From: an uncultured Chloroflexota bacterium
Lineage (GTDB): Bacteria; Chloroflexota; Limnocylindria; Limnocylindrales; CSP1-4
Reading direction: 5' to 3'
Length of the DNA: 48,963 nucleotides
Assembly (NCBI GenBank): GCA_903822495.1
Contig: CAIJPD010000023.1
Coordinates: forward strand, 1-48,963
This document shows, in pieces, positions 26,021-33,915 of the stretch; within the stretch, counting starts at the first letter, position 1; each line of letters begins with the position of its first letter. The position numbers and the translations under genes are program-made. Under the pieces are notes generated by a model, which saw only the letters and a list, made by a program, of their open reading frames with translations, ran no database searches and was not told where the DNA came from.

Positions 26021-27499
26021 GGCCCGGACGGCCGACCAGGCAGCCAGTGCGCGCGCCCGGCCATCGGCGTGGTCGACGATGGGCGCCGGGTAGTCGTGCC
26101 CGATGCGGCAGCCGCAGGTCGCCTGCTCGGCCGGCGAGAGCGTCCACGGGCGGTGGATCCGCCCGACGGGGACGCGGGCCAGCTCCGGGACCCAGCGACG
26201 GACGTAGGCACCGTCGGGGTCGAACCGCTCCCCCTGCAGGGTGGGGTTGAAGACCCGGAACCAGGGCTGCGCGTCCGCCCCGGTCGACGCCGACCACTGC
26301 CAGCCGCCGTTGTTGGCGGCCGGGTCCCCGTCCACCAGGTGCGCCATGAAGTGGGCCTCGCCAATCCGCCAGTCCACGAACAGGTCCTTGGCCAGGAAGC
26401 TCGCCACGATCATCCGCGCGCGGTTGTGCATCCAGCCGGTGGCCAGCAGCTGGCGCATGGCCGCATCCACGATGGGGTAGCCGGTCTGCCCCGCCCGCCA
26501 GGCCGCGATCTCGTCCGGGACGCTCCGCCAGGCGAGGCCGGCGGCGCGGGGGTCGAAGGGGTCGCGGGCCAGGTGCGGCTCCCACCAGAGCAGGTGGGCG
26601 TAGAAGTCGCGCCACGCCAGCTCGGACGTGAAGACGGCGGGCTGCACTTCGGCGTGGGTCACCGCGCGGACCAGCACCTCGAGCGGCGACAGCGTGCCCC
26701 AGCGCAGGTCCGCCGAGAGCCGCGACGTCCCGTCCTCGCCCACCAGGTTTCGACGCCCGGCATAGCCGTCCAGTCCGGTGGGGCCCGGGTCCAGCCAGCG
26801 CGCCAGTCGCTGGCGCGCGGCGGCCTCGCCGGGAGCGGGCAGGAGCGACGGCTGGGCGGTGGGGATTGGCGCGAGCTCCGGCGTTGCCGGCTGGAGCGCC
26901 CACGCTTCGCCCTCCGGCCAGGTCGAGGGGAACGGCACGTGCGCCGGGGCGGGCGCGAGATCCCGGATGGTGGCTGCTTCCCACGTCCGACGGAACGGCG
27001 TGAAGACCGCGTAGCGCCCGCCGGTCCTTGTCCGAATGGCCTCGGGTTCGCGGATCAGGACGCCCGGGTGCTCCACCAGGCGCCTGCCCGTCGCGGCCAG
27101 CGTCTGCGCCACGGCACGATCCCGTCTCCGCCCGTACGGGGCGTAGTCGCGGGAGACGTGCACCTCCTCGGCCCCGAACGCTCGGGCCACCGCCGGGACC
27201 AGGTCCGCCGGGCGGCCGCGCAGCACCAGGAGTCGCCCGCCGCGGGCCTCCAGCGCGGCCCCCAGGTCACGCAGGCAGCCGGCCAGGAACCACGCCCGGT
27301 TCGGAGATGCCCAGCGCCCGGCCAGCAGCGCCTCGTCCAGGACGTACAGCGGCACCACCGATCGGCCACCCGCGAGGGCAGCAGTCAGCGCGGGGTGGTC
27401 ATGCAGCCGGAGGTCGCGCCGGAGCCAGAGGATGGAGGGCGCCCGGGTCGATGTCGAAGACGTGAGGTCCACCGGGGCATCATCGGTGAACGCCGGCAT
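26006..27499 (-). CDS. phrB: deoxyribodipyrimidine photolyase (class I type)
   Basis: A 497-residue flavoprotein that repairs UV-induced pyrimidine dimers using light. The N-terminal antenna domain opens with LWLRRDLRLHDHP near residue 24. The FAD-binding domain carries TSRLSADLRWGTLSP, the ELAWRDFYAHLLW motif, TGYPIVDAAMRQL with GWMHNRARM, and NNGGWQWSASTG with FRVFNP, all standard for class I CPD photolyases and related cryptochromes. Length is normal. ATG 27499 has no obvious ribosome-binding site. It diverges from ridA. The stop codon lies in the tandem duplication described separately. Confidence 0.92.
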   Translation of the reverse strand: MPAFTDDAPVDLTSSTSTRAPSILWLRRDLRLHDHPALTAALAGGRSVVPLYVLDEALLAGRWASPNRAWFLAGCLRDLGAALEARGGRLLVLRGRPADLVPAVARAFGAEEVHVSRDYAPYGRRRDRAVAQTLAATGRRLVEHPGVLIREPEAIRTRTGGRYAVFTPFRRTWEAATIRDLAPAPAHVPFPSTWPEGEAWALQPATPELAPIPTAQPSLLPAPGEAAARQRLARWLDPGPTGLDGYAGRRNLVGEDGTSRLSADLRWGTLSPLEVLVRAVTHAEVQPAVFTSELAWRDFYAHLLWWEPHLARDPFDPRAAGLAWRSVPDEIAAWRAGQTGYPIVDAAMRQLLATGWMHNRARMIVASFLAKDLFVDWRIGEAHFMAHLVDGDPAANNGGWQWSASTGADAQPWFRVFNPTLQGERFDPDGAYVRRWVPELARVPVGRIHRPWTLSPAEQATCGCRIGHDYPAPIVDHADGRARALAAWSAVRASSRD

Positions 27500-27624
27500 T
27501 CGTGGCTGCGCCCGCCGCCACGTTCGTTGCCGCCGGCTCCGTCATCGCGGGCTCCGTCGCCGGCGCGAGGAGTAGGATCTGGGCCACCTCGAGCCTTCCC
27601 ACCCAGCCCCCTGGAGACCGACCC

Positions 27625-28014
27625 ATGCCCCGCGAGTACATCCCCGGCACCTGGGAGACCAACCGCTCGTTCTCGCCGGCCGTCATCACCACGGGTGGGC
27701 GAATGGCCTTCCTGGCCGGCGTCGGCCACACCGTGGACGAGCAGGGCAACACCATCCGCGACTTTGCCGGCCAGGTCCACGCGACCTTCAAGGAGATCGC
27801 GCGGATCATGGACCGCTTCGGCGGAAGCCTGTCCGATGTCGCCACCATGACGATCTACGTCGCGGACCCGCGCTACGGGAACGAGTTCGTGGAGATCCGC
27901 AAGGAGTACTTCCCGGACGGCTATCCAGCCAGCACGCTGATCACCGTGGCCGGCTTCGCCCGGCCGGAGATGCTCCTCGAGGTCACCTGCACGGCCGTCC
28001 TGGGCGACGAGTAG
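27625..28014 (+). CDS. RidA family deaminase / Rid protein
   Basis: A 129-residue RidA (YjgF/YER057c) protein, family members of which hydrolyse reactive enamine/imine intermediates. Visible features are the opening segment SPAVITTGGRMAFLAGVGHT, the NTIRDFAGQVHATF helix and the C-terminal PEMLLEVTCTAVLG strand. The catalytic Arg of true RidA (before the C-terminal motif) appears replaced by other residues, so this is probably a Rid subfamily member of unknown substrate. ATG 27625 has GGAG about nine bases upstream. A -10-like TAGGAT lies at 27573-27578. Confidence 0.85.
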   Translation: MPREYIPGTWETNRSFSPAVITTGGRMAFLAGVGHTVDEQGNTIRDFAGQVHATFKEIARIMDRFGGSLSDVATMTIYVADPRYGNEFVEIRKEYFPDGYPASTLITVAGFARPEMLLEVTCTAVLGDE

Positions 28015-28065
28015 CCCGGCGGAGTGGAGCGACCCGGAGTGCCGGCCTCCGCCTCCCCGGGAATC

Positions 28066-28097
28066 CGACAGCGGGCGCCGATGGGCACCCGCTGTCG
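28066..28097. terminator. strong bidirectional hairpin between ridA and the convergent ABM gene
   Basis: CGACAGCGGG (28066-28075) and CCCGCTGTCG (28088-28097) are perfect 10-bp inverted arms around a 12-nt loop. The position between two convergent genes fits a terminator serving both, though no T-tract is seen. Confidence 0.6.
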
Positions 28098-28135
28098 CCG
28101 AGATCGCGCAGGCCCGCACAGCGCGGGCACGACGT

Positions 28136-28405
28136 TCAGGCCTGGGTCGTGAACCAGACCGTCGGCGCCGAAGCGACACCCGCGTCGTGCATCGCCGCCT
28201 TGAGTTCCGGGCTGCCGGCGAACGCCTGGGCGGCTTCGACCGTCGCGAACTCATGGGTGACCGTGATGTCGTTCGCGTTGTCCGCCGCCTGGTAGACCGC
28301 CTTGCCGGTCACGCCCATGGCCGCCTGCGTCGTGGCGAACGCGTCAAAGATGCGGCGCCATGCGGCATAGTCGGCGACCGTGTGTCGGACGAACATCGTG
28401 GCCAT
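28136..28405 (-). CDS. small dimeric alpha/beta-barrel protein (antibiotic biosynthesis monooxygenase-like)
   Basis: An 89-residue protein, length typical of a single ABM-like dimeric alpha/beta-barrel unit. It opens with FVRHTVADYAAWRRIFD, continues with NDITVTHEFATVEAAQAF, and ends with PTVWFTTQA. ATG 28405 has AGGAG seven bases upstream. It diverges from the MarR gene across a 142-bp region containing palindromes, so it is probably the regulator's target. The reaction is unknown. Confidence 0.8.
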   Translation of the reverse strand: MATMFVRHTVADYAAWRRIFDAFATTQAAMGVTGKAVYQAADNANDITVTHEFATVEAAQAFAGSPELKAAMHDAGVASAPTVWFTTQA

Positions 28406-28454
28406 CGGGGGTCTCCTGGATCATTCAGGCCGCGGCGGGGACGTCTCGCCGGTC

Positions 28455-28468
28455 TGATCGAATGATCA
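28455..28468. promoter_or_regulatory. TGATC-gaat-GATCA inverted repeat in the divergent region
   Basis: A perfect 5-4-5 inverted repeat that lies about 30 bp before the first of the GACAG sites. It could be a second operator for the ABM gene. Confidence 0.35.
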
Positions 28469-28496
28469 TGCTGGGACAGTAGATGCAACCGCAGAG

Positions 28497-28524
28497 ACTG
28501 TCAAGACAGTAGTTGTCAGGACAG
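28497..28524 (+). promoter_or_regulatory. probable MarR operator: ACTGTC-aa-GACAGT and a degenerate second site
   Basis: ACTGTC-AA-GACAGT (28497-28510) is a perfect 14-bp palindrome, followed by the imperfect TTGTC-AG-GACAG (28513-28524), centre to centre 15 bp. A further half-site GACAGTAG (28475) lies exactly 30 bp before the copy at 28505. The second site overlaps the proposed -35 box of marR, fitting autorepression; this regulatory role is inference. Confidence 0.6.
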
Positions 28525-28541
28525 CGAGAACTGGCTACGCT
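28513..28541 (+). promoter_or_regulatory. marR promoter: TTGTCA - 17 bp - TACGCT, leaderless start
   Basis: TTGTCA (28513-28518) and TACGCT (28536-28541) are separated by 17 bp. The start codon GTG 28548 is six bases after the -10 box, and no ribosome-binding site is present, so transcription probably begins at or next to the start codon. Confidence 0.6.
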
Positions 28542-28547
28542 GTTTCC

Positions 28548-29042
28548 GTGCACGACAACGACCAACCGCCCGCCACCGACCCGCCCCAGGCGGCCGACGA
28601 GACCTGGTTTGACGCCTGGCGCGGCGTCCTGTTCGCCAGCGCGCGCGCCCTCAGGGTCGCCGACCAGGACATGGTGGAGCACGACGGCTTCCCGCTGACG
28701 TGGCTCGACGTGCTCGCCCAGCTGGCCGACGCGGGTCCAGCCGGCTTGCGCATGCAGGAGCTGGAGGAGGTCGCGCTGTTCACCCGCGGCGGGTTGACGC
28801 GCCTGGTGGACCGAATCGAGGCCGCCGGCCTGGTCCGGCGCGAGCCGGTGCCCGGCGATCGGCGCGGTGTCCTGGTCGTGCTGACGGGCGATGGCCGGCA
28901 ACGGCACGACGCGGCGTTTGCTCGGCACCGCGAGGTCATCGAGCGGGAATTTGGCCGGCGCCTGACGCCCGCCCAGCATCGTGCGATCTCGGACGCGCTC
29001 TGGCCGTTCTGGCATGGGGACGGCGCCGCGACCGGCGAGTAG
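28548..29042 (+). CDS. MarR family transcriptional regulator
   Basis: A 164-residue winged-helix regulator. The helix-turn-helix and wing are at about residues 60-115 (QELEEVALFTRGGLTRLVDR then GLVRREPVPGDRRGVLVVLT). N- and C-terminal helices form the usual dimer interface. GTG 28548 is favoured by the promoter spacing. It diverges from the ABM-like gene and the palindromes between them are its likely operators. The ligand is unknown. Confidence 0.88.
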   Translation: MHDNDQPPATDPPQAADETWFDAWRGVLFASARALRVADQDMVEHDGFPLTWLDVLAQLADAGPAGLRMQELEEVALFTRGGLTRLVDRIEAAGLVRREPVPGDRRGVLVVLTGDGRQRHDAAFARHREVIEREFGRRLTPAQHRAISDALWPFWHGDGAATGE

Positions 29043-29080
29043 CGAGGGCTCCCTCCGGCCCGTGAGCGGAGCGACCCGCC

Positions 29081-29476
29081 TCAGCCGGCGTAGCGCACCA
29101 CGTCGGCGAGCCCGTCAAACCCGCGGTCGAAGGTGAGAATCCGGCTCACGCCGCGCCGGCGCGCGATGGCCAGGTGGATCGCGTCGCGCGCTGAGAGCCG
29201 GGTGGAGAGGACGATCCGGCGCGCCCGGTCGGCGTCCGCCCGCTCCACGGGGAAGACCTCGTCCACGATCTCGAGCAGCACCGCCGTCGCCGGCTCGATC
29301 GCGTCGCGGCGGTCGATGGCCACGTAGCGATGGAGGATCTCCTGGAGGACCTCGGCGTCCGTCACCAGCGGTTCGCCATCCGCGACGGCCCGCTCCAGGA
29401 GCTGCCTGGCGACGGCCTTGTTGGGGTGGTCTGCGCCCACGAGGTACATCGGCACGTTGGAGTCGATGAAGATCAC
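29081..29476 (-). CDS. PIN domain ribonuclease, VapC-like toxin
   Basis: A 131-residue PIN-domain protein. Acidic catalytic residues are visible as the first Asp in FIDSNVPMYLV, Glu in EVLQEILHR, Asp in SARDAIHLAIA and Asp in TFDRGFD. Type II VapC toxins cleave RNA. The start GTG 29476 overlaps by four bases a short in-frame open stretch that looks like the end of an antitoxin gene with no usable start codon, so antitoxin supply is uncertain. It is the nearest gene downstream of the hydroxyacid dehydrogenase on the same strand. Confidence 0.8.
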   Translation of the reverse strand: MIFIDSNVPMYLVGADHPNKAVARQLLERAVADGEPLVTDAEVLQEILHRYVAIDRRDAIEPATAVLLEIVDEVFPVERADADRARRIVLSTRLSARDAIHLAIARRRGVSRILTFDRGFDGLADVVRYAG

Positions 29477-29592
29477 CCGGCCGCGCCCTCGCCGTACCCG
29501 CGCTCGATCTCCGCCAGCAGGTCCGCAATCTCGCCGCTCGGGTAGCGGCCTTGGCGCGCGCCAGGCTCCGTCCGGGCCGTGCCGCCCGCCGA
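29473..29592 (-). pseudogene. probable antitoxin remnant upstream of the PIN gene
   Basis: The frame that ends at TGA 29473-29475 (overlapping the toxin GTG) reads back through ARQGRYPSGEIADLLAEIER-type residues, a plausible antitoxin C-terminus. No ATG, GTG or TTG is in frame before it merges with the end of the dehydrogenase gene. Either the antitoxin has lost its DNA-binding part, or the codons are chance; the tail is short, so this is tentative. Confidence 0.35.
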
Positions 29593-29593
29593 C

Positions 29594-30613
29594 CTAGCCC
29601 AGCGCGGCCTTGGCGCGCGCCTCGAATGCCTCCCGGACCGTGGGATTGCAGACGCCCACCGCGGGCAGCCGACCCTCGAGCATGTCCACCAGGTTGTGTG
29701 CCGCCTGCGTCAGCGTCCGCTCCCGCGTCCGGATCGTGGACCCGGCGTGGTGCGGCGTGATGATGAGGTTGTCCACGTCGTACAGCGGGCTCTCGGCGCC
29801 CAGCGGCTCCGGGTCCGAGACATCCACCGCGGCACCCGCCAGCTGGCCGCTGCGCAGCGCCTCGATCATCGCGTCCTGGTCCACCAACTGCGCGCGGGCG
29901 GTGTTGACCAGGCGGGCGCCCCGCTTGAACCGGGCGAACCGCTCAGCGTTGAACATCCCCGTGGTCTCAGGTGTGACGACCATGTGGAGGGAGACCACGT
30001 CCGACTGGCCCAGCATCTCGTCCAGCTCGTCGATCTTGGTGGCACCCGCAAGCGCGGCCCGCTCGGCCGACAGGTAGGGGTCGTACGCCAGCACGCGCAT
30101 CCCCAGCGCCGCAGCGCGCTTCCCCACCAGCTGCCCGACGTTGCCGAAGCCCACCATGCCGATGGTGCTGCCCTCGATGTCGCCGCCGATGTAGCGCCGG
30201 GCCTGGTTCCAGTTGCCGGTCCGGACGAGGCGGTCCAGCTGCGGGATGTGGCGGAGGATGGCGAGCATGAGCGCGATGGTGTGCTCCGCGACGCCCAGGG
30301 AGTTGGCGCCGGGCGTGTTGGCGACCAGCACGCCGGCCTCCGTCGCGGCGTCCATGTCGATCGTCTCGATGCCCACGCCGTACTTCGCGAGGACGCGGAG
30401 TCGTGGCTGGGACGCCTCGATCACCGAGCGTGGGACCTTCTCGAAGGCGGTCAGGAGCGCGCCATCGCAGCCGGCGAGGATGGGCCCAAGCTCGGCTGCC
30501 GTGTACACGCGCTCGGGCTCCACGACGATCTCCGCCTTGTCCTCCAGGATGGGGCGGGCAAACTCCCAGAAGGGCCACATCGTGCCGGCGAAGTAGACGC
30601 GGGGCTTGGCCAT
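29594..30613 (-). CDS. D-2-hydroxyacid dehydrogenase (phosphoglycerate dehydrogenase-like)
   Basis: A 339-residue NAD-dependent dehydrogenase. The Rossmann motif is GFGNVGQLVG; the catalytic Arg is in NTARAQLVD, Glu in DPEPLG and His in TPHHAGST. The family reduces 2-keto acids or oxidises D-2-hydroxyacids such as phosphoglycerate; the exact substrate is unknown. ATG 30613 has GGAGG seven bases upstream. The frame is open far upstream but only as a shadow of the next gene. Confidence 0.9.
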   Translation of the reverse strand: MAKPRVYFAGTMWPFWEFARPILEDKAEIVVEPERVYTAAELGPILAGCDGALLTAFEKVPRSVIEASQPRLRVLAKYGVGIETIDMDAATEAGVLVANTPGANSLGVAEHTIALMLAILRHIPQLDRLVRTGNWNQARRYIGGDIEGSTIGMVGFGNVGQLVGKRAAALGMRVLAYDPYLSAERAALAGATKIDELDEMLGQSDVVSLHMVVTPETTGMFNAERFARFKRGARLVNTARAQLVDQDAMIEALRSGQLAGAAVDVSDPEPLGAESPLYDVDNLIITPHHAGSTIRTRERTLTQAAHNLVDMLEGRLPAVGVCNPTVREAFEARAKAALG

Positions 30614-30675
30614 CGGTGGTCCTCCGGGTGGGTTCTGGTCCGGGTGTAGCGGCGGGTCGTGCGGGAGATCGGCGC

Positions 30676-31116
30676 TCAGTGGCCGCCCCGGCGCTGGAAC
30701 AGGCGCCGGGTCTCGCGATGGGAGATCCGCCAGCCCTCGGGCGTGCGGACGAAGCGGTCGTGCCACTCGCCCAGGCTGAACGGCTCGTCGAACGGGAGCG
30801 GGAACGCGGGATCTGGGACGCCCGGGTCGTGGTGATAGGCCACGTAGTACGTGACGCCCTCGGCGTGATCCGGGTCCAGGATGGTGATCAGCGAGTTGGC
30901 GCTCATGTGGCGCGTCACCTGGGTCGCCGGGAGCAGCGAGTAGGAGGCCGCCACGGCCGCGCGACCCTGCCAGGCCTTGCCGCCCCGGCGCCACACGCCG
31001 TCCTCGGCGAACTGTGCCGCCGCCTCGTCCAGCCGGAGATGGTCGCCGTGCTGTGCGACCGCCATCACCAGGTTGCGGCAGTCGTGCTCGATCCGTCGTT
31101 GCTCGTCCGCGTCCAC
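30676..31116 (-). CDS. SnoaL-like / NTF2-fold protein
   Basis: A 146-residue protein of the SnoaL-like superfamily, with the opening cone-shaped helix-rich start (IEHDCRNLVMAVAQHGD), FAEDGVWRRGGKAWQGRAAV and the C-terminal GEWHDRFVRTPEGWRISHRE typical of the fold. Members are dehydratases, isomerases or ligand-binding proteins; no active site can be assigned. GTG 31116 follows GGAGGG by seven bases. It precedes the hydroxyacid dehydrogenase by 62 bp on the same strand. Confidence 0.78.
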   Translation of the reverse strand: MDADEQRRIEHDCRNLVMAVAQHGDHLRLDEAAAQFAEDGVWRRGGKAWQGRAAVAASYSLLPATQVTRHMSANSLITILDPDHAEGVTYYVAYHHDPGVPDPAFPLPFDEPFSLGEWHDRFVRTPEGWRISHRETRRLFQRRGGH

Positions 31117-31228
31117 CCGCGGTCCCTCCGCTGCTGTTGTCCATGCCCCGGGGGGCGGTCGGGCGCCGGCCGGACCGCCAATGGCAGTGTACGCAACGGC
31201 GCGGACCCCCTGACCCCGGGGACGCCGC

Positions 31229-32065
31229 CTAGAGCGTGCCGATGAGGACCGGCGTGGCCGGCCCGCTCTCGGAGACCAGGCTGACCCCATACCGGGCGCC
31301 GGGCCCGATCGCTTCGGACCACTGGTACATCGAGCCAACCCAGTAGCCCGTGGAGCCCGCGTACGACATGGCGCCCATGGGGGTCCTGGTGCCGTTGACC
31401 TCCACCCAGCACCGATAGGCCTGTCCGTCGCCGGGGGCGGGGAGGCCGGTGGTGACCACGACGATCTCCGCCGCCGACCAGGCCATGGTGCCGGCCGGCG
31501 TGCCGTCGGCCGTGCGCAGGGTCAACGTCCAGTGCTGCTGCGCGGCCAGGACGCGATCGAACGTGGCGGCGACGGCCTCCAGGCGGGCGGTCTCGGCGCG
31601 CAGGCGGGTCACCTCGCCGCTCCCGGACAGCCCCACGGATCCGCCGACGAGCGCGACCACGATGGCCGCCGCCGCGACCAGCCAGGCGACGCCGGCGCCC
31701 GGGCGGAGTCGCCGGCCGAGGCGCACCGCGGTCGATCGCGTTCCCCTGGTCGCCGCGGGTAGGGGCCGGCTGGAATTGCCCTGGACGGCATCGGCGCGGG
31801 CGGCCGCGTGGACCGCATCCAGCGTCCGGGCACGCAGCGACGCAGGGGCCCGGATCTCGTCGATGGGGTCCGATCCGCGAACCGCCGGCCCCACCTCCGC
31901 CCAGGTTCGGCGCCAGCCCGCCAGGTCGACGGCGCACCGGCCGCAGCCCGAAAGATGCTCCCGCAGCGCGACCGCGTCGGGCGAGGGATCACCCTCCAGC
32001 CGCGCCAGGCGACCGGGATCCAGCGCCAGGTCGGAGAGTCGCTCGTGGGCCTCAGCGTGCTGCAT
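31229..32065 (-). CDS. anti-sigma factor, RskA-like, zinc-binding
   Basis: A 278-residue membrane anti-sigma factor. The N-terminal ZAS motif is His37-x3-Cys41-x2-Cys44, followed by a linker, one membrane helix (about residues 128-146) and an extracytoplasmic RskA-type domain with a TPAGTMAWSAAE segment. ATG 32065 overlaps the end of the ECF sigma factor gene by 14 bp, so the two are coupled and the sigma factor is held inactive at the membrane until a signal releases it. Confidence 0.9.
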   Translation of the reverse strand: MQHAEAHERLSDLALDPGRLARLEGDPSPDAVALREHLSGCGRCAVDLAGWRRTWAEVGPAVRGSDPIDEIRAPASLRARTLDAVHAAARADAVQGNSSRPLPAATRGTRSTAVRLGRRLRPGAGVAWLVAAAAIVVALVGGSVGLSGSGEVTRLRAETARLEAVAATFDRVLAAQQHWTLTLRTADGTPAGTMAWSAAEIVVVTTGLPAPGDGQAYRCWVEVNGTRTPMGAMSYAGSTGYWVGSMYQWSEAIGPGARYGVSLVSESGPATPVLIGTL

Positions 32066-32771
32066 CCATGCCTCCAGCGTCCGGGACGGCCCGGCGAGTC
32101 GTCAGCAGGATCACATCATCGTCCGCGTCGCCAAGCCCCGGGACCCCTTCGAGGGCCGTCCGCAGCGTCGCGAGTGCGCGGCGCGTCCGAGACTTGACCG
32201 TCCCGAGGGGCCAGCCCAGTCGGGCCGCGATCTCCACCTGGCTGAGCTGCTCGTCGTACGCCAGCTCAAGGGCGCGGCGCTCGTCCGGCGGCATCGCCGA
32301 GAGGGCGGTCCGCACCACCGCCCGGGACCACTCCCGGGTTGCCGCCTCCTCCGGATCCGGGGAGGCCGGCGTGTCGGCGGACGCCCGAAGCGCGCCAGGG
32401 GTTCGACTGGAGCCGCCCTCGGGCCAGCCCCGGTCCTCGTCGAGGCCCGCCATGCCCAGGGTGGATGGGCGACGGGCGGCCGATCGGAGCCGGTCGATGG
32501 CGCGGTTCCGGGCGATGCGGAGCAGCCAGCCGGGCAGGCTGCCGGCCGCGGGATCAAAGCCGCCGGCCCCACGCCACGCCGCGAGGAAGGTGTCCTGGGC
32601 GACTTCCTCCGCCAGTTGGCGGTCGCCCAGGAAGCGCACGACAGAGCCGTAGATCGTGTCCATGTAGCGGTCGTAGACGGAGGCGAGGGCGGCCTCGTCC
32701 CCGGCCGACACCCGGGCCATGAGCTCGGGATCGGCCAGGGACGAGTGATCCGAGTCGTTCGCGGGGGTCAC
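32052..32771 (-). CDS. ECF-type RNA polymerase sigma factor
   Basis: A 239-residue sigma-70 family protein of the extracytoplasmic function group. Region 2 (YDRYMDTIYGSVVRFLGDRQ, then WRGAGGFDP and RNRAIDRLR) and region 4 (LAYDEQLSQVEIAARLGWPL, GTVKSRTRRAL) are complete. An Ala/Pro/Ser-rich linker joins them. GTG 32771 is the first plausible start near region 2; the frame is open further upstream but without a good start. The cupredoxin lipoprotein lies 84 bp upstream and ends facing this gene, so it may be part of the sigma regulon (inference). Confidence 0.9.
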   Translation of the reverse strand: MTPANDSDHSSLADPELMARVSAGDEAALASVYDRYMDTIYGSVVRFLGDRQLAEEVAQDTFLAAWRGAGGFDPAAGSLPGWLLRIARNRAIDRLRSAARRPSTLGMAGLDEDRGWPEGGSSRTPGALRASADTPASPDPEEAATREWSRAVVRTALSAMPPDERRALELAYDEQLSQVEIAARLGWPLGTVKSRTRRALATLRTALEGVPGLGDADDDVILLTTRRAVPDAGGMDAAR

Positions 32772-32854
32772 GCTCGACTGGGTCCGGAGCGGGGCCAGCT
32801 GGACGTCATGTCCAGATAGTTGCTCCGACCACCCTCCTCCCGTCAAGGGAAAGG

Positions 32855-33691
32855 CTAGTTTCCGACCGTGATGGTCGCGGTCATGCTCGGGTGGATGGTG
32901 CAGGCGTAGGCGAATGTGCCCGCCGTGGCGAAGGTCTGCGAGAACGTCTTGCCCGCGTCGATGTTCTTGCTGTCGAACGACTTGTCGTTCGCGGTGACGG
33001 TGTGCGGCGCGCTGTCGTTGTTCGTCCACTTCACGGTGGTGCCCACGGCCACCTTGAGGGTGGTCGGCGCGAAGGCGAAGTTCGCGATCGTGACCGCGTT
33101 GGCCGCCGCGGCCGGGCTGGCCGCCGGGGAGGCCGCCGGGGTGTCCTGGGCGATGCCACCCTTGATGGCGCCGCTGGACGCGGTCGCGCCGACCGGGAGC
33201 AGGAACCAGGTGCCGTTGAGGGCCTGCCCGCCGAAGTCGCCGGCCTTCACGTCCTTGACGTAGTAGTAGAGCGGGATGCCGTTGTAGGTGACCTGCGTGG
33301 TGGCGTCGTCACGCTTGATGGTGGCGAGCGTGCCCGTCACGCCGGTGCCGGCCGTCGGGGCGTCGGAGCCGGTGACGAGGAGCGGCGGCCAGTTGGCGAT
33401 CACGCCCGCGGAGGCCGTCGACTTGTCCTTGCTGTCCTTGGTCCACAGGTAGAGGCTCTTGCCCTGGGCGCCGGTCAGGTAGCCGCCCAGCTTGACGTCC
33501 TGGGCCAGGTTGACCAGGCCCGTGACCGGGGTGGCCGTGGGGGCCGCCGTCGGAACGGCGGTCGGCGCCGCGGTGGGGGCGGCGGTCGGCGCAGGGGTGG
33601 CCGCGCTGCTGCAGGCTGCCAGCACAAGGGCCAGGGCTCCGGCCATGGCGCCGAGCTGCAGGCCGTTGGTTCGTGGGTGGGAACGCGTCAT
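32855..33691 (-). CDS. lipoprotein with COG4315 and type I copper cupredoxin domains
   Basis: A 278-residue lipoprotein: lipobox ALVLAACSS (Cys27), a low-complexity APTAAPT/AVPTAAP linker, a COG4315 (secreted lipoprotein) domain about residues 65-170 with two LxxGKxLYLW/GIPLYYYVKD halves, a second Ala/Pro/Ser linker, and a C-terminal cupredoxin. Copper ligands look complete: His230 (APHTV), Cys264, His267 and Met270 (ACTIHPSM). It is probably an exported electron carrier or copper protein. ATG 33691 follows GAGGAG. The fusion of the two domains is unusual. Confidence 0.85.
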   Translation of the reverse strand: MTRSHPRTNGLQLGAMAGALALVLAACSSAATPAPTAAPTAAPTAVPTAAPTATPVTGLVNLAQDVKLGGYLTGAQGKSLYLWTKDSKDKSTASAGVIANWPPLLVTGSDAPTAGTGVTGTLATIKRDDATTQVTYNGIPLYYYVKDVKAGDFGGQALNGTWFLLPVGATASSGAIKGGIAQDTPAASPAASPAAAANAVTIANFAFAPTTLKVAVGTTVKWTNNDSAPHTVTANDKSFDSKNIDAGKTFSQTFATAGTFAYACTIHPSMTATITVGN

Positions 33692-33915
33692 GGACTGGGA
33701 CTCCTCCTCGTGGCCCGGCAGGCCACCTGGGAGTCATTACGCCGGATCCGGCCGGGCGGATCACGGACCCCCCGCATCCTTGTGCACCGGCCTGCCCGGT
33801 GCTTGGCCGGGCGCTCCCGCGCGAATCCCCGCGAGTGACAACCCGCCGGGGATCTGCTCTCCTATGGCCCGTCGCGGCCGCGCGTCCCAGTCGGCCGCCG
33901 TGGGGGAGAAGTTCG

